From assembly GCA_025060695.1 (NCBI GenBank), contig JANXBH010000002.1, positions 18,996-82,995 on the forward strand: DNA of 64,000 bases. Direction: 5' to 3'. Of the stretch, positions 35,984-44,166 are shown piece by piece. The DNA is from Caldifarciminota bacterium. Lineage in GTDB: Bacteria > Hydrothermota > Hydrothermia > LBFQ01 > DSFT01. How positions within the stretch are numbered: position 1 is the stretch's first letter; every line of letters starts with the position of its first letter. The notes under the pieces are model-generated. The model did no database searches. It saw only the letters and a list, made by a program, of their open reading frames with translations, and had not been told where the DNA came from. Both the position numbers and the translations under genes were made by a program.

Positions 35984-36976
35984 ATGATAAAAGTAGGTAT
36001 AAATGGTTTTGGAAGGATAGGAAGGGAAGTTTTCAAGATAGCACAAAGTAGTAAGAACCTTGAGATAGTTGCTATAAACGATATAACTGATGCTAAGACT
36101 TTGGCTCATCTTCTAAAATACGATTCCATATATGGTATTTATAAAGCTGATATAAACTATGAAGGCAATGAATTAATAGTGGATGGAAAAAGAATAAAGG
36201 TATATAGCTTTCAAAATCCGAGTGATATACCTTGGCAAGAGCACAATATAGAAATAGTAGTTGAAGCATCAGGTAAATTTACTGATAAAGAAAACGCCAT
36301 AAAACATCTAAGAGGTTCAGTAAAAAAAGTAATAATTACCGCACCCGGTAAAAAAGAAGATATTACTATAGTTCTTGGTGCAAACGAACATCAATATGAT
36401 CCACAAAAGCATCATATTATATCAAACGCATCTTGCACAACTAATGCATTTGCACTCATGGTAAAAGTACTACACGAAAACTTCACTATTGAAAAAGGTT
36501 TAATGACAACAGTTCATAGTTATACAAACGATCAAAGAGTATTAGATTTAGCTCATAAGGACCTAAGAAGAGCAAGAGCTGCAGGTTTAAATATCATCCC
36601 TACTTCAACAGGTGCAGCAAATACCATATTTAAAATCTATCCAGAACTTGAAGGCAAAATAGATGCAATATCATTAAGAGTTCCAACACCAACAGTTTCC
36701 ATAGTGGACTTTGCGGTTATTTTAAAGAAGAAAGTAACAAAAGAAGAAATAAACCAAGCTTTTAAATCTGCCCAAAATAAATATATTGGATATACCGAAG
36801 AACCTTTAGTTTCTTCAGATTTTATAGGTGATGAAAGAAGTGTAATAGTAGATGGGGGATTAACTCAAGTCGTAGATGATAATTTTGTAAAAGTTTTTGG
36901 ATGGTACGATAATGAATGGGGCTATTCAAGAAGAGTAGTTGATTTAATTGAGTATATAATTAGTAAAACATATTAA
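35984..36976 (+). CDS. gap: Glyceraldehyde-3-phosphate dehydrogenase, type I
   Basis: GAPDH oxidises and phosphorylates glyceraldehyde 3-phosphate. The 330-residue protein has the NGFGRIGR motif, an acidic residue at Asp33 favouring NAD, the catalytic Cys151 in SNASCTTN, His in TVHSYT, and NEWGYSRR near the end. A strong ribosome site fits high expression. pgk and a gluconeogenic fbp are elsewhere in the window. Confidence 0.95.
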   Translation: MIKVGINGFGRIGREVFKIAQSSKNLEIVAINDITDAKTLAHLLKYDSIYGIYKADINYEGNELIVDGKRIKVYSFQNPSDIPWQEHNIEIVVEASGKFTDKENAIKHLRGSVKKVIITAPGKKEDITIVLGANEHQYDPQKHHIISNASCTTNAFALMVKVLHENFTIEKGLMTTVHSYTNDQRVLDLAHKDLRRARAAGLNIIPTSTGAANTIFKIYPELEGKIDAISLRVPTPTVSIVDFAVILKKKVTKEEINQAFKSAQNKYIGYTEEPLVSSDFIGDERSVIVDGGLTQVVDDNFVKVFGWYDNEWGYSRRVVDLIEYIISKTY

Positions 36977-37000
36977 CTTGAAAAATTTTTTTTCATCCTT

Positions 37001-37006
37001 TATAAT
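37001..37006 (+). promoter_or_regulatory. -10 box (TATAAT) for the Tat/PqqD-like gene
   Basis: A consensus TATAAT ends exactly 7 nt before ATG 37014, which selects this start over the upstream TTG at 36978. Confidence 0.65.
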
Positions 37007-37013
37007 TTTCGGT

Positions 37014-37340
37014 ATGACGAGAAGGACATTTTTAAAATTGGCTGTTATCGCTGGGTTATTGGGTTTTCTCTTTAGAGGAAAAGCCTTCTCTAAAACCTAT
37101 ACTACAAAGTCTATAAAGTTCGTAGAAAAATCAGGTAATGAATATAAGGTAGTATTTTCAGATGGCTCAATCCTTTCAGTAAATGAAACGGGCTTATATG
37201 TCCTTGGTAGAATAAAAGAAGGGGCAAGCATAAATCAAATAGCAAGCGAACTATCAAAACTCTCAGGCAAGAACATTTCATTAATAAAGGAAGATATAGG
37301 AGTATTTTTAGATAATCTAAGGGTTTTGAGAGTCGTATAG
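37014..37340 (+). CDS. Tat-signal protein with PqqD-like domain
   Basis: The 108-residue product opens with MTRRTFLKLAVIAGLLGFLF, a twin-arginine signal (RRTFLK, then a hydrophobic run and a small-residue end at about 26). The remainder (FSDGSILSVNETGLYVLGRI, then GASINQIASEL and a DIGVFLDNLRVL helix) follows the PqqD pattern: a winged-helix fold that serves as RiPP recognition element. PqqD proteins are normally cytoplasmic partners of radical SAM enzymes; none is near. A Tat signal implies export after folding. Neither substrate nor partner is known. Confidence 0.65.
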   Translation: MTRRTFLKLAVIAGLLGFLFRGKAFSKTYTTKSIKFVEKSGNEYKVVFSDGSILSVNETGLYVLGRIKEGASINQIASELSKLSGKNISLIKEDIGVFLDNLRVLRVV

Positions 37341-38075
37341 TTGAAAAATATTATAGTAATTCCTGCGAGGTATAATTCGCAAAGATTAAAAGGTAAAGTT
37401 TTATTAGAACTAAAAGGAAAAACTATTTTAGAATGGGTATTAGAAAAAGCATCAAAATCAAAATTAGCACATGACATCGTAGTTGCTACAGAGGATATTA
37501 GAGTTTATGAGCATGTAGAGAAATTAGGATATAGATGCTTTTTAACTTCTAACGAACACAAAAGTGGAACTGATAGAATCAGTGAGGTTTTGTATAAACT
37601 AAGCGAGCATTATTACATTGTAAATCTTCAAGCGGACGAACCATTTATAGAACCAAAAATAATAGACAGTATATTTGAAAAACTACACGTTGATAAAGAA
37701 GCACATATTATTACACCTGTAGCAAAGATAAGAGATGAAAAAGAGGTAAATAATCCTAACATTGTAAAAGTAGTTTTTGATAAAAACTTTTTTGCAATAT
37801 ATTTTTCCAGAAGTGCTATACCATATAATAGAAGTGGTAATGCAGTATACTACAAGCATATTGGGATTTATGGATATAAAAGGGATAGTCTATTTAGTTT
37901 TGTAAATTTATCTGCTTCAAAGCTTGAGGAAACCGAAGGTTTAGAGCAACTTAGAGCTATTGAAAATGGACTAAAAATTAGATGTATTTTGGTTAATTAC
38001 GATGGAATTTCTATAGATACTATTCAGGACTTAGAAAAAGCAAGAGTTATACTTGAAAATGGAAGAGATTTATAA
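37341..38075 (+). CDS. kdsB: CMP-KDO synthetase (3-deoxy-manno-octulosonate cytidylyltransferase)
   Basis: KdsB activates KDO for the lipopolysaccharide inner core. The 244-residue protein has IPARYNSQRLKGK at the start, the NLQADEPFI motif and HIGIYGYKRD. Start is TTG directly after the previous TAG. Its presence implies an outer membrane with KDO-type lipid. It overlaps the downstream queA gene by 17 nt. Confidence 0.93.
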   Translation: MKNIIVIPARYNSQRLKGKVLLELKGKTILEWVLEKASKSKLAHDIVVATEDIRVYEHVEKLGYRCFLTSNEHKSGTDRISEVLYKLSEHYYIVNLQADEPFIEPKIIDSIFEKLHVDKEAHIITPVAKIRDEKEVNNPNIVKVVFDKNFFAIYFSRSAIPYNRSGNAVYYKHIGIYGYKRDSLFSFVNLSASKLEETEGLEQLRAIENGLKIRCILVNYDGISIDTIQDLEKARVILENGRDL

Positions 38076-39060
38076 CTTAGACTATTACGACTACAAAGTA
38101 AATAAGAAACTAATAGCACAAGAACCATTAAAAGAAAGAGATAAAGCAAGGCTTATGGTAATTCATAGAGAAAGTGGTAAAATAGAACACAGAATATTTA
38201 GAGATATTGTAGATTATCTTAATAAAGATGACTGCCTTGTATTGAACAATAGTAAAGTAATTAAAGCAAGAATCATTGGAGAACTAAATGGACAAGAAGT
38301 TGAAATATTTTACACAAGAACTATAAATGAGAATGAATTTGAGGGCATAGGAAAGCCTTTAAGAAAACTAAAGAAGGGAAAAACTATAAAAGTTAAGGAA
38401 TATGAGATTTTGGTAAAAGAAGAACTAAGAGGAAAAAGAATATTCTTTTTAGAAAATTTTATGAATGTTTTTGAAAAATACGGAATTATTCCACTTCCAC
38501 ATTATATTAATAGAAAGCCTACAAAAGAGGATGAAGTATTTTATCAAACCGTTTATGCAAAAGATGAAGGTTCAGTTGCTGCACCTACAGCAGGACTTCA
38601 CTTTACAAAAGAACTAATAGAGCAAATTCAAGAAAAAGGAGTAAATGTTTGCTATATAACATTACATGTAGGTATTGGGACATTTAAACCAATAACTGAA
38701 AAAGATATTAGAAAACATACCATGGATAAGGAGTTTTATGAGATACCTGATGAAACTGCCAAAATAATAAAAACCTCAAAAAGAATAATAGCAGTAGGCA
38801 CAACAACTACAAGAGCATTGGAGTATTGGAACTTTGACGAAAATCCAACAAAAGGATGGACGAACTTATTTATCCATCCACCATATAAATTTAAGGTAAT
38901 ACATGGATTAATTACAAACTTTCACCCACCGAAGTCAACACCCTTAATATTAGTTAGTGCATTTATAGGAAGTTTTGAAAAACTAAAAAGAGCCTACGAA
39001 ATTGCACAAGAAGTAGAATATAGGCTTTTCTCATATGGAGACGCAATGCTAATACTTTAA
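38059..39060 (+). CDS. queA: S-adenosylmethionine:tRNA ribosyltransferase-isomerase
   Basis: QueA moves the ribosyl of SAM to preQ1-tRNA to form epoxyqueuosine. The 333-residue product shows YDYKVNKKLIAQEPLKERDKA-type N-terminus, PLPHYINR, AAPTAGLHFT, HVGIGTF and a GDAMLIL end. ATG 38059 fits the family N-terminus; a TTG two codons upstream is the alternative. Its TAA stop is also part of the promoter of etfB. Confidence 0.94.
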   Translation: MEEIYNLDYYDYKVNKKLIAQEPLKERDKARLMVIHRESGKIEHRIFRDIVDYLNKDDCLVLNNSKVIKARIIGELNGQEVEIFYTRTINENEFEGIGKPLRKLKKGKTIKVKEYEILVKEELRGKRIFFLENFMNVFEKYGIIPLPHYINRKPTKEDEVFYQTVYAKDEGSVAAPTAGLHFTKELIEQIQEKGVNVCYITLHVGIGTFKPITEKDIRKHTMDKEFYEIPDETAKIIKTSKRIIAVGTTTTRALEYWNFDENPTKGWTNLFIHPPYKFKVIHGLITNFHPPKSTPLILVSAFIGSFEKLKRAYEIAQEVEYRLFSYGDAMLIL

Positions 39061-39063
39061 AAT
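39058..39063 (+). promoter_or_regulatory. -10 box for etfBA inside the queA stop
   Basis: TAAAAT begins at the TAA stop codon of queA and ends 7 nt before the etfB ATG. Confidence 0.6.
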
Positions 39064-39070
39064 TTTAAAT

Positions 39071-39829
39071 ATGCGTATTCTCAATATTTTTAAAAGAGTC
39101 CCTGATACATATGCGGAAATCAAATTGAGTAAAGATAATTCGGATATAGATAAAGAAAATCTAAACTATGTAATTGATCCATATGGAGAATATGCAATGG
39201 AAACATCATTAAGAATAAAAGATAAAGATAGTTCCATAGAACTTGTTGTTTTGACAATAGGTCCTGAAAACTCAACCGAACTACTAAGAAATGCATTAGC
39301 ACTTGGCTTTGATATTAGCTATTTAATTAAATACGAAAATTACGAAAAACTATCACCTCTTGCATTGTCAAAAATATATATAAAATTTATAGAAAAATAT
39401 GGACCATTTGACATTATTTTTTTACCAAAAGTTGACATTGATACCAATTTCCATTCAATATGTGGATACTTGGCAGGATATTTAAACATAAACTTCATTA
39501 CAAGTATAACAACTGCAGAGATAGTTGATAACCACGCTATAGTAGAAAGAGAAACAAGTATGGGAAAAGAAAAGTTAAAAATAAAAACTCCTTGCATTTT
39601 AAGCCATGATAAAGCACCTTATGAAATTAGATTAGCAAGCTTAAAAGGTATAATGCTTTCAAAAAAGAAACCAATAAATATTATTGAATTATCAGAATTA
39701 GAAATAAAGATAGAAGAGCACATCATAAGAAATACTCTAAGACTTCCACCACAAAGAAAAGGAGTAAAATTTTTAAATAATGCTGATGAACTTATAAAAG
39801 TGCTAAAAGAGGAGATAAAGATATTATGA
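39071..39829 (+). CDS. etfB: Electron transfer flavoprotein, beta subunit
   Basis: EtfB binds AMP (or a second FAD in bifurcating forms) and shuttles electrons from acyl-CoA dehydrogenases with EtfA. The 252-residue product has [30 protein letters not shown] and the [18 protein letters not shown] block. It overlaps etfA by 4 nt. No Fix/quinone-reductase or dehydrogenase gene is adjacent, so the bifurcating or non-bifurcating type cannot be decided. Confidence 0.92.
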   Translation: MRILNIFKRVPDTYAEIKLSKDNSDIDKENLNYVIDPYGEYAMETSLRIKDKDSSIELVVLTIGPENSTELLRNALALGFDISYLIKYENYEKLSPLALSKIYIKFIEKYGPFDIIFLPKVDIDTNFHSICGYLAGYLNINFITSITTAEIVDNHAIVERETSMGKEKLKIKTPCILSHDKAPYEIRLASLKGIMLSKKKPINIIELSELEIKIEEHIIRNTLRLPPQRKGVKFLNNADELIKVLKEEIKIL

Positions 39830-40752
39830 AAGCACTTGTATATCTTGAAGCTGAAAACTCAATAAAGGAAGCAAGTTTATCAGCTATTGAATTTTCAAAA
39901 AATTTCTGTAAGGAAATATATGGTTTTATAGTAAATTCAGAAAGTGGAAATAAATTCGTGCAAAAACTTTATGTTTTAGAAGTTGATAGATTTATTCCAA
40001 AAATTATTGCAAAAGAAATACAAAAAGTTATAGAAAGTGAAAAAATAGAGTATGTATTTTTTGGTTCAACGTCAAGTGCAATAGAAGTGCTAAGTTACTT
40101 AGCAGGTATAACGAACGCTATATTTTTTGAGGATGTTGAAGGTTATGAAAATGGTTATTTCATTAAGTCTATATATTCAAATAAAATAATAGGGTCATTT
40201 AAGATAAGCTACGATGGAATTAAAATCATAGGTATTAAACCGAAAAGTTATAATTTAGCAAAACCCATGTACAATTCTGAAATTATAAAAATAAAATTGG
40301 AAAACATTAAAGATGATATTGAGCTGATTGAAGTAAAGGCAAAGGAGACAAAAGAAATAGATGTAACTGAAGCGGATATTGTAGTATCTGGTGGTAGAGG
40401 TCTTGGAAGTGCTGAAAATTATCATAGTTTATTAAAAGAACTAATTAAGGTTTTAAATGAAAAGACAGGATTGAAGGTGGCACTTGGGGCAAGTCAAGCT
40501 GTAGTAGATGCTGGTTGGATAGATCATTCGCATCAAGTTGGTCAAACAGGAAAAACAGTATCTCCTTTATTATACTTTGCTATTGGTATCTCAGGAGCTA
40601 TTCAACACTTAGCAGGTATGCGCACATCTAAATACATTATTGCAATAAATAAAGACAGTGAAGCACCAATATTTAAGGTCGCTGACTATGGTATAGTAGC
40701 AGATATAAATATATTTCTACCAGAACTAATTGAAAAAATAAAGTCGTATTAA
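39826..40752 (+). CDS. etfA: Electron transfer flavoprotein, alpha subunit
   Basis: The 308-residue protein carries the FAD domain of EtfA at its C-terminus: [44 protein letters not shown] and the [18 protein letters not shown] end. It pairs with EtfB immediately upstream (4-nt overlap). Confidence 0.95.
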   Translation: MKALVYLEAENSIKEASLSAIEFSKNFCKEIYGFIVNSESGNKFVQKLYVLEVDRFIPKIIAKEIQKVIESEKIEYVFFGSTSSAIEVLSYLAGITNAIFFEDVEGYENGYFIKSIYSNKIIGSFKISYDGIKIIGIKPKSYNLAKPMYNSEIIKIKLENIKDDIELIEVKAKETKEIDVTEADIVVSGGRGLGSAENYHSLLKELIKVLNEKTGLKVALGASQAVVDAGWIDHSHQVGQTGKTVSPLLYFAIGISGAIQHLAGMRTSKYIIAINKDSEAPIFKVADYGIVADINIFLPELIEKIKSY

Positions 40753-40755
40753 ATT

Positions 40756-40768
40756 GTGCTTTAAACTT
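40756..40768 (+). promoter_or_regulatory. Promoter-like element shared with the 3.3-kb barrel gene
   Basis: GTGCTTTAAACTT here is identical to 4164-4176 (minus strand). AAGGAG follows 5 bases later, then the ATG at 40786. Confidence 0.4.
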
Positions 40769-40785
40769 ATCAAGGAGTTTGAGCT

Positions 40786-42600
40786 ATGGAACTGTTGATC
40801 ATAGCCCATGTATGGCAAAAGTCAAGTGAAAGTGTAGAGAAAGCTCAAAAAAGAGCGAGTGAAAATGCTACAGTTGTCTCAAACTCAAAGGATAATCCAA
40901 CTATCCAAACTTGGATGCCGATATTCCAAGAGAACTTCGAAAGTGTAACACCACCAGCTCTTCCATCAGGTTGGACAAGAGTAGATGGAAATAATGATGG
41001 AGTTAGTTGGGAAACATCTCCCCCTGGAACATGCGCAGGTCTTGTTTCTTTCAATTCTAAATACGCTTGCTATGATGATGATGGTGTTGGACAGAATAGT
41101 CCTGCTACAACTGAAATTCTAAGAACACCTAAAATCTACGTTCAAGGAGGTGCAAATGCTTATAGAGTAAGATTTAACTATAGTTTTGATGCATACCTTC
41201 TTCCACCAGTTGAAACTTTCTATGTAAATTTAGTATATTGGTCAGGGAATAATCCGCCTCAAACTGTAAGAATACTTAATTTGATAGGTACAGCTGACTC
41301 CTTAGATAAAACATTTTTAAGAGATATAACTTCATATATTACAGGTAATAACGATACCATACAGTTAGAATTTGTATATACAGATGCAGGTGGTTGGGAA
41401 TGGGGCGCTGGTGTGGATAACGTAGTAGTTGAGGGAGACTATCAGCTAGCTAATGACTTGGCAACAATTGGAGTAAATGTTCAACTAACAAGTGGAGGCT
41501 ACTTCTTTTATCCACCTGGTACAAGCATAAACTATGCTGGTAATATTTGGGTAAAAGTAACAAACACAGGAACTAATCCACAAAACAATATACCTGTATA
41601 TTTAAGAGTTAATGCCAATGACTTTGGCCCACTAACTATTAGTAGTCTAAACTCAAACCAAACTGATTCGGTACAATTTACAAATATTTCCTTCAATGCA
41701 GGAAATAATACAATAAGAGCATGGCATGGAATAAGTGATAACTTCGTAGCAAATGATACTTTCAATACCACATATACACCTCATACTTCAAAGGCTGACT
41801 CTATTTTAAATTATCCTCCAAGTTTGACTGCAGGTGATGCAATAGGTTCTCCAGGAAATCTTGGCAATTCCCATGAAGCTGTTAGATATGATAGTATAGC
41901 AATATGGCCCTTCGTAGTTTCAATAGATAGCTACTATATAACTAAGGTATTCTTTTATCATTGCTCAACATTTCAACCATCAACCTGCCCTGGTGGAACT
42001 ACAAGAATTAGCCTTTGGATGGATGATGGAACAGGAAAACCAGATGTAAACATGGAAATTATTGGAAAAGATACTACACTTCCAAGTGGAACTGCTGGCG
42101 CAAGGCTATGGTTTGTAGGACTTCCAAATCCAATTAAAGTGGAACAATCACTACTTCCATTCTATGCTGGAAGAAATTGGAATATAAGCGGTGTTTTCCC
42201 ATTCGGGATAGATAATACTTCAACCTGTATACAAAACTACTCTTGTTGGATAAGAGCAGATAATATTGCTGGTGGTGCTTGGGACCAATTAACAACATAC
42301 GGTCTTAACCACTCATGGATACTTGGTATAGTAGTTCAAAAGAAAGCAGCGGGTTATGAAGAGGTTGTTTTACCAAATGACGCAAGACTATTTAAGACTG
42401 AGATAGTAAAAGATGGTAAGTTAGAACTTAACAGGCCACTTGATAAGAACTCAAGAATAGAAATTTACAATCTAAATGGACAAATAGTAAGAAACATAGA
42501 ACTAACAAAAGGAACAACAGTAATCAATGTAGGAAAGCTTTCTAAGGGAGTTTACGTATACGTATTAGATGGTAAAGTAGGTAAGATTATATCTCAATAG
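40786..42600 (+). CDS. Large secreted protein, cleaved-adhesin-like, with type IX-like sorting domain
   Basis: The 604-residue protein has a jelly-roll domain from about residue 45 to 215 (FQENFESVTPPALPSGWTRV opening, GVDNVVVEGDY closing), the pattern of choice-of-anchor J/cleaved adhesin domains. A CARDB-like Ig segment follows (about 225-325), then another beta domain with several cysteines, and a C-terminal sorting domain with LSKGVYVYVLDGKVGKIISQ. AAGGAG supports the ATG, but the N-terminus (MELLIIAHVWQKS) is a poor signal peptide. The likely site is the cell surface or outside; no enzymatic motif is seen. Confidence 0.72.
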   Translation: MELLIIAHVWQKSSESVEKAQKRASENATVVSNSKDNPTIQTWMPIFQENFESVTPPALPSGWTRVDGNNDGVSWETSPPGTCAGLVSFNSKYACYDDDGVGQNSPATTEILRTPKIYVQGGANAYRVRFNYSFDAYLLPPVETFYVNLVYWSGNNPPQTVRILNLIGTADSLDKTFLRDITSYITGNNDTIQLEFVYTDAGGWEWGAGVDNVVVEGDYQLANDLATIGVNVQLTSGGYFFYPPGTSINYAGNIWVKVTNTGTNPQNNIPVYLRVNANDFGPLTISSLNSNQTDSVQFTNISFNAGNNTIRAWHGISDNFVANDTFNTTYTPHTSKADSILNYPPSLTAGDAIGSPGNLGNSHEAVRYDSIAIWPFVVSIDSYYITKVFFYHCSTFQPSTCPGGTTRISLWMDDGTGKPDVNMEIIGKDTTLPSGTAGARLWFVGLPNPIKVEQSLLPFYAGRNWNISGVFPFGIDNTSTCIQNYSCWIRADNIAGGAWDQLTTYGLNHSWILGIVVQKKAAGYEEVVLPNDARLFKTEIVKDGKLELNRPLDKNSRIEIYNLNGQIVRNIELTKGTTVINVGKLSKGVYVYVLDGKVGKIISQ

Positions 42601-42618
42601 GGGGATTTTCCCCCTTTT
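42599..42618 (+). terminator. Rho-independent terminator after the secreted-protein gene
   Basis: AGGGGGA/TCCCCCT stem with a TTT loop and a following T tract, starting inside the TAG stop. It is nearly identical to the terminator at 7551. Confidence 0.85.
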
Positions 42619-42626
42619 AAATAAAA

Positions 42627-43817
42627 ATGAAAGTTCTTTCAATTTTGGACATAGACAAGAATTTATTAAAGGGTAAAAGGATATTCCTTAGAGTAGACTT
42701 TAATGTCCCAATAGAAAACGATATAGTAGTAGATGACTATAGAATTATAAAAAGTTTGGCTACAATTAGATATCTTTTAGATTTAGGCTGCATATTAATC
42801 TTAGCATCTCATCTATCTAGACCAAAAGGTATAAATTTAAACTATTCACTAAAACCCGTTGCAAAACACTTATCCAATCTATTAAATAAAGAAGTAAAAT
42901 TTATTGAAATCTATGAGAGTAATTACATTGACTATTTAAAAAAGGTTCAAAATGAGGTTTTAAAATTAAAAAGTGGTGATGTCTTAGTCCTTGAGAATCT
43001 AAGATTTTCAGAAGGAGAAGAGAAAAACGATACAACCTTGATAGATGAACTATATAAATTAGGAGAAATTTATGTAAATGATGCGTTTGGAACAAGCCAT
43101 AGAAAACACGCATCTGTATATGGTCTTGCACTAAAGTATAACATAAGACTTGCAGGAATTTTAATGAAAAATGAGATAGATTATTTGTATAAAGTAAAGG
43201 AAAATCCTACTAAACCATTTTATAGTATTATTGGAGGTGCAAAAGTTATAGACAAAATTAAAGTTTTAGAAAATCTCATAAAAGTTTCTGACAAAATGCT
43301 AATTGGTGGTGCAATGGCATATACATTTTTAAAGGTTAAAAATGTGCCTATTGGGAATTCTTTAGTTGATAGTGAAAGTTTTGAATTTGCAAAAGAATTT
43401 TTGGAAAAATATCAAAATAAAGTTATATTACCAATAGACCATGTAGTAAAAAATTCTGTTATAAAGGAAGTTGAAAATATTGAGGAAAACTATTTAGGAA
43501 TGGATATTGGAAGCAGAACTATAGAACTATTTAAGAAAGAACTTAGTAATGCAAAAATGATATTTTGGAATGGACCACTTGGAAAGTTTGAGGAAAAAGA
43601 ATTTAGCAATGGAACTATTGAAATAGCAAAATATTTATCAAAACTAACAAAAGATGGAACAATTACTGTTATTGGAGGAGGTGATACAGTTAGTGCTATT
43701 CATATGGCAAACTTAAAAGATGAAGACTTCAGTCATGTTTCAACAGGTGGTGGTGCAACATTAGAATTCATTTCAGGTGAGGAAATGCCAGGTATAGAGG
43801 TTTTAAAGAATGTTTAA
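42627..43817 (+). CDS. pgk: Phosphoglycerate kinase
   Basis: Pgk interconverts 1,3-bisphosphoglycerate and 3-phosphoglycerate with ADP/ATP. The 396-residue protein has FLRVDFNVPI, ASHLSRPKG, NDAFGTSHRKHAS, GGAKVIDKI, WNGPLGKFE and GGGDTVSAI. It begins 9 nt after the terminator of the preceding gene with no Shine-Dalgarno site. It overlaps the bactofilin gene by 8 nt. Confidence 0.95.
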   Translation: MKVLSILDIDKNLLKGKRIFLRVDFNVPIENDIVVDDYRIIKSLATIRYLLDLGCILILASHLSRPKGINLNYSLKPVAKHLSNLLNKEVKFIEIYESNYIDYLKKVQNEVLKLKSGDVLVLENLRFSEGEEKNDTTLIDELYKLGEIYVNDAFGTSHRKHASVYGLALKYNIRLAGILMKNEIDYLYKVKENPTKPFYSIIGGAKVIDKIKVLENLIKVSDKMLIGGAMAYTFLKVKNVPIGNSLVDSESFEFAKEFLEKYQNKVILPIDHVVKNSVIKEVENIEENYLGMDIGSRTIELFKKELSNAKMIFWNGPLGKFEEKEFSNGTIEIAKYLSKLTKDGTITVIGGGDTVSAIHMANLKDEDFSHVSTGGGATLEFISGEEMPGIEVLKNV

Positions 43818-44166
43818 GAAAAAAGATAATAATAATAATAATGTAGATACTATTCTTGGAAGTAAGGGTTCATTTAAGGGAGATATCTTAGTTGAGGGAG
43901 GAATACTTATAGATGGTAATGTAGAAGGTAATGTAAAAACAAACAGTATTTTAATAGTTGGAAAAGAGGGGCATATTATTGGTGATGTATGGGCTAATGA
44001 ACTTATAGTTAGTGGTAAAATTGAGGGGAAAGTATTTGTAAAAAATAGAATAGAGGTTCAAAGTTCAGGTAAAATTGAAGGAGAAATTCATTGTAAGATA
44101 TTAGTTGTAGATGAAGGTGGATTCGTTCATGGCATAACTGATATGAAGTATCAGGAAAATGAATGA
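43810..44166 (+). CDS. Bactofilin (polymer-forming cytoskeletal protein)
   Basis: The 118-residue protein is a right-handed beta-helix of short repeats (for example VEGGILIDGNVEGNVKTNSI) with flexible, Asn-rich N-terminal (NNNNN) and C-terminal tails, as in bactofilins that form filaments at the membrane and organise peptidoglycan enzymes. It is directly followed (4-nt overlap) by a lytic transglycosylase, which fits such a role. Confidence 0.88.
   Translation: MFKKKDNNNNNVDTILGSKGSFKGDILVEGGILIDGNVEGNVKTNSILIVGKEGHIIGDVWANELIVSGKIEGKVFVKNRIEVQSSGKIEGEIHCKILVVDEGGFVHGITDMKYQENE

Noticed and set aside
36978..37013. TTG 36978 as start of the Tat/PqqD-like gene
   Set aside because: The added Phe/Ser-rich residues would precede the RR motif, and the consensus TATAAT lies inside this stretch, 7 nt before ATG 37014.
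43810..43870. AAT-repeat run at the start of the bactofilin gene as a phase-variable repeat
   Set aside because: AATAATAATAATAAT encodes an in-frame Asn run in the flexible tail. Triplet changes would not shift the frame, so it cannot switch expression on and off.
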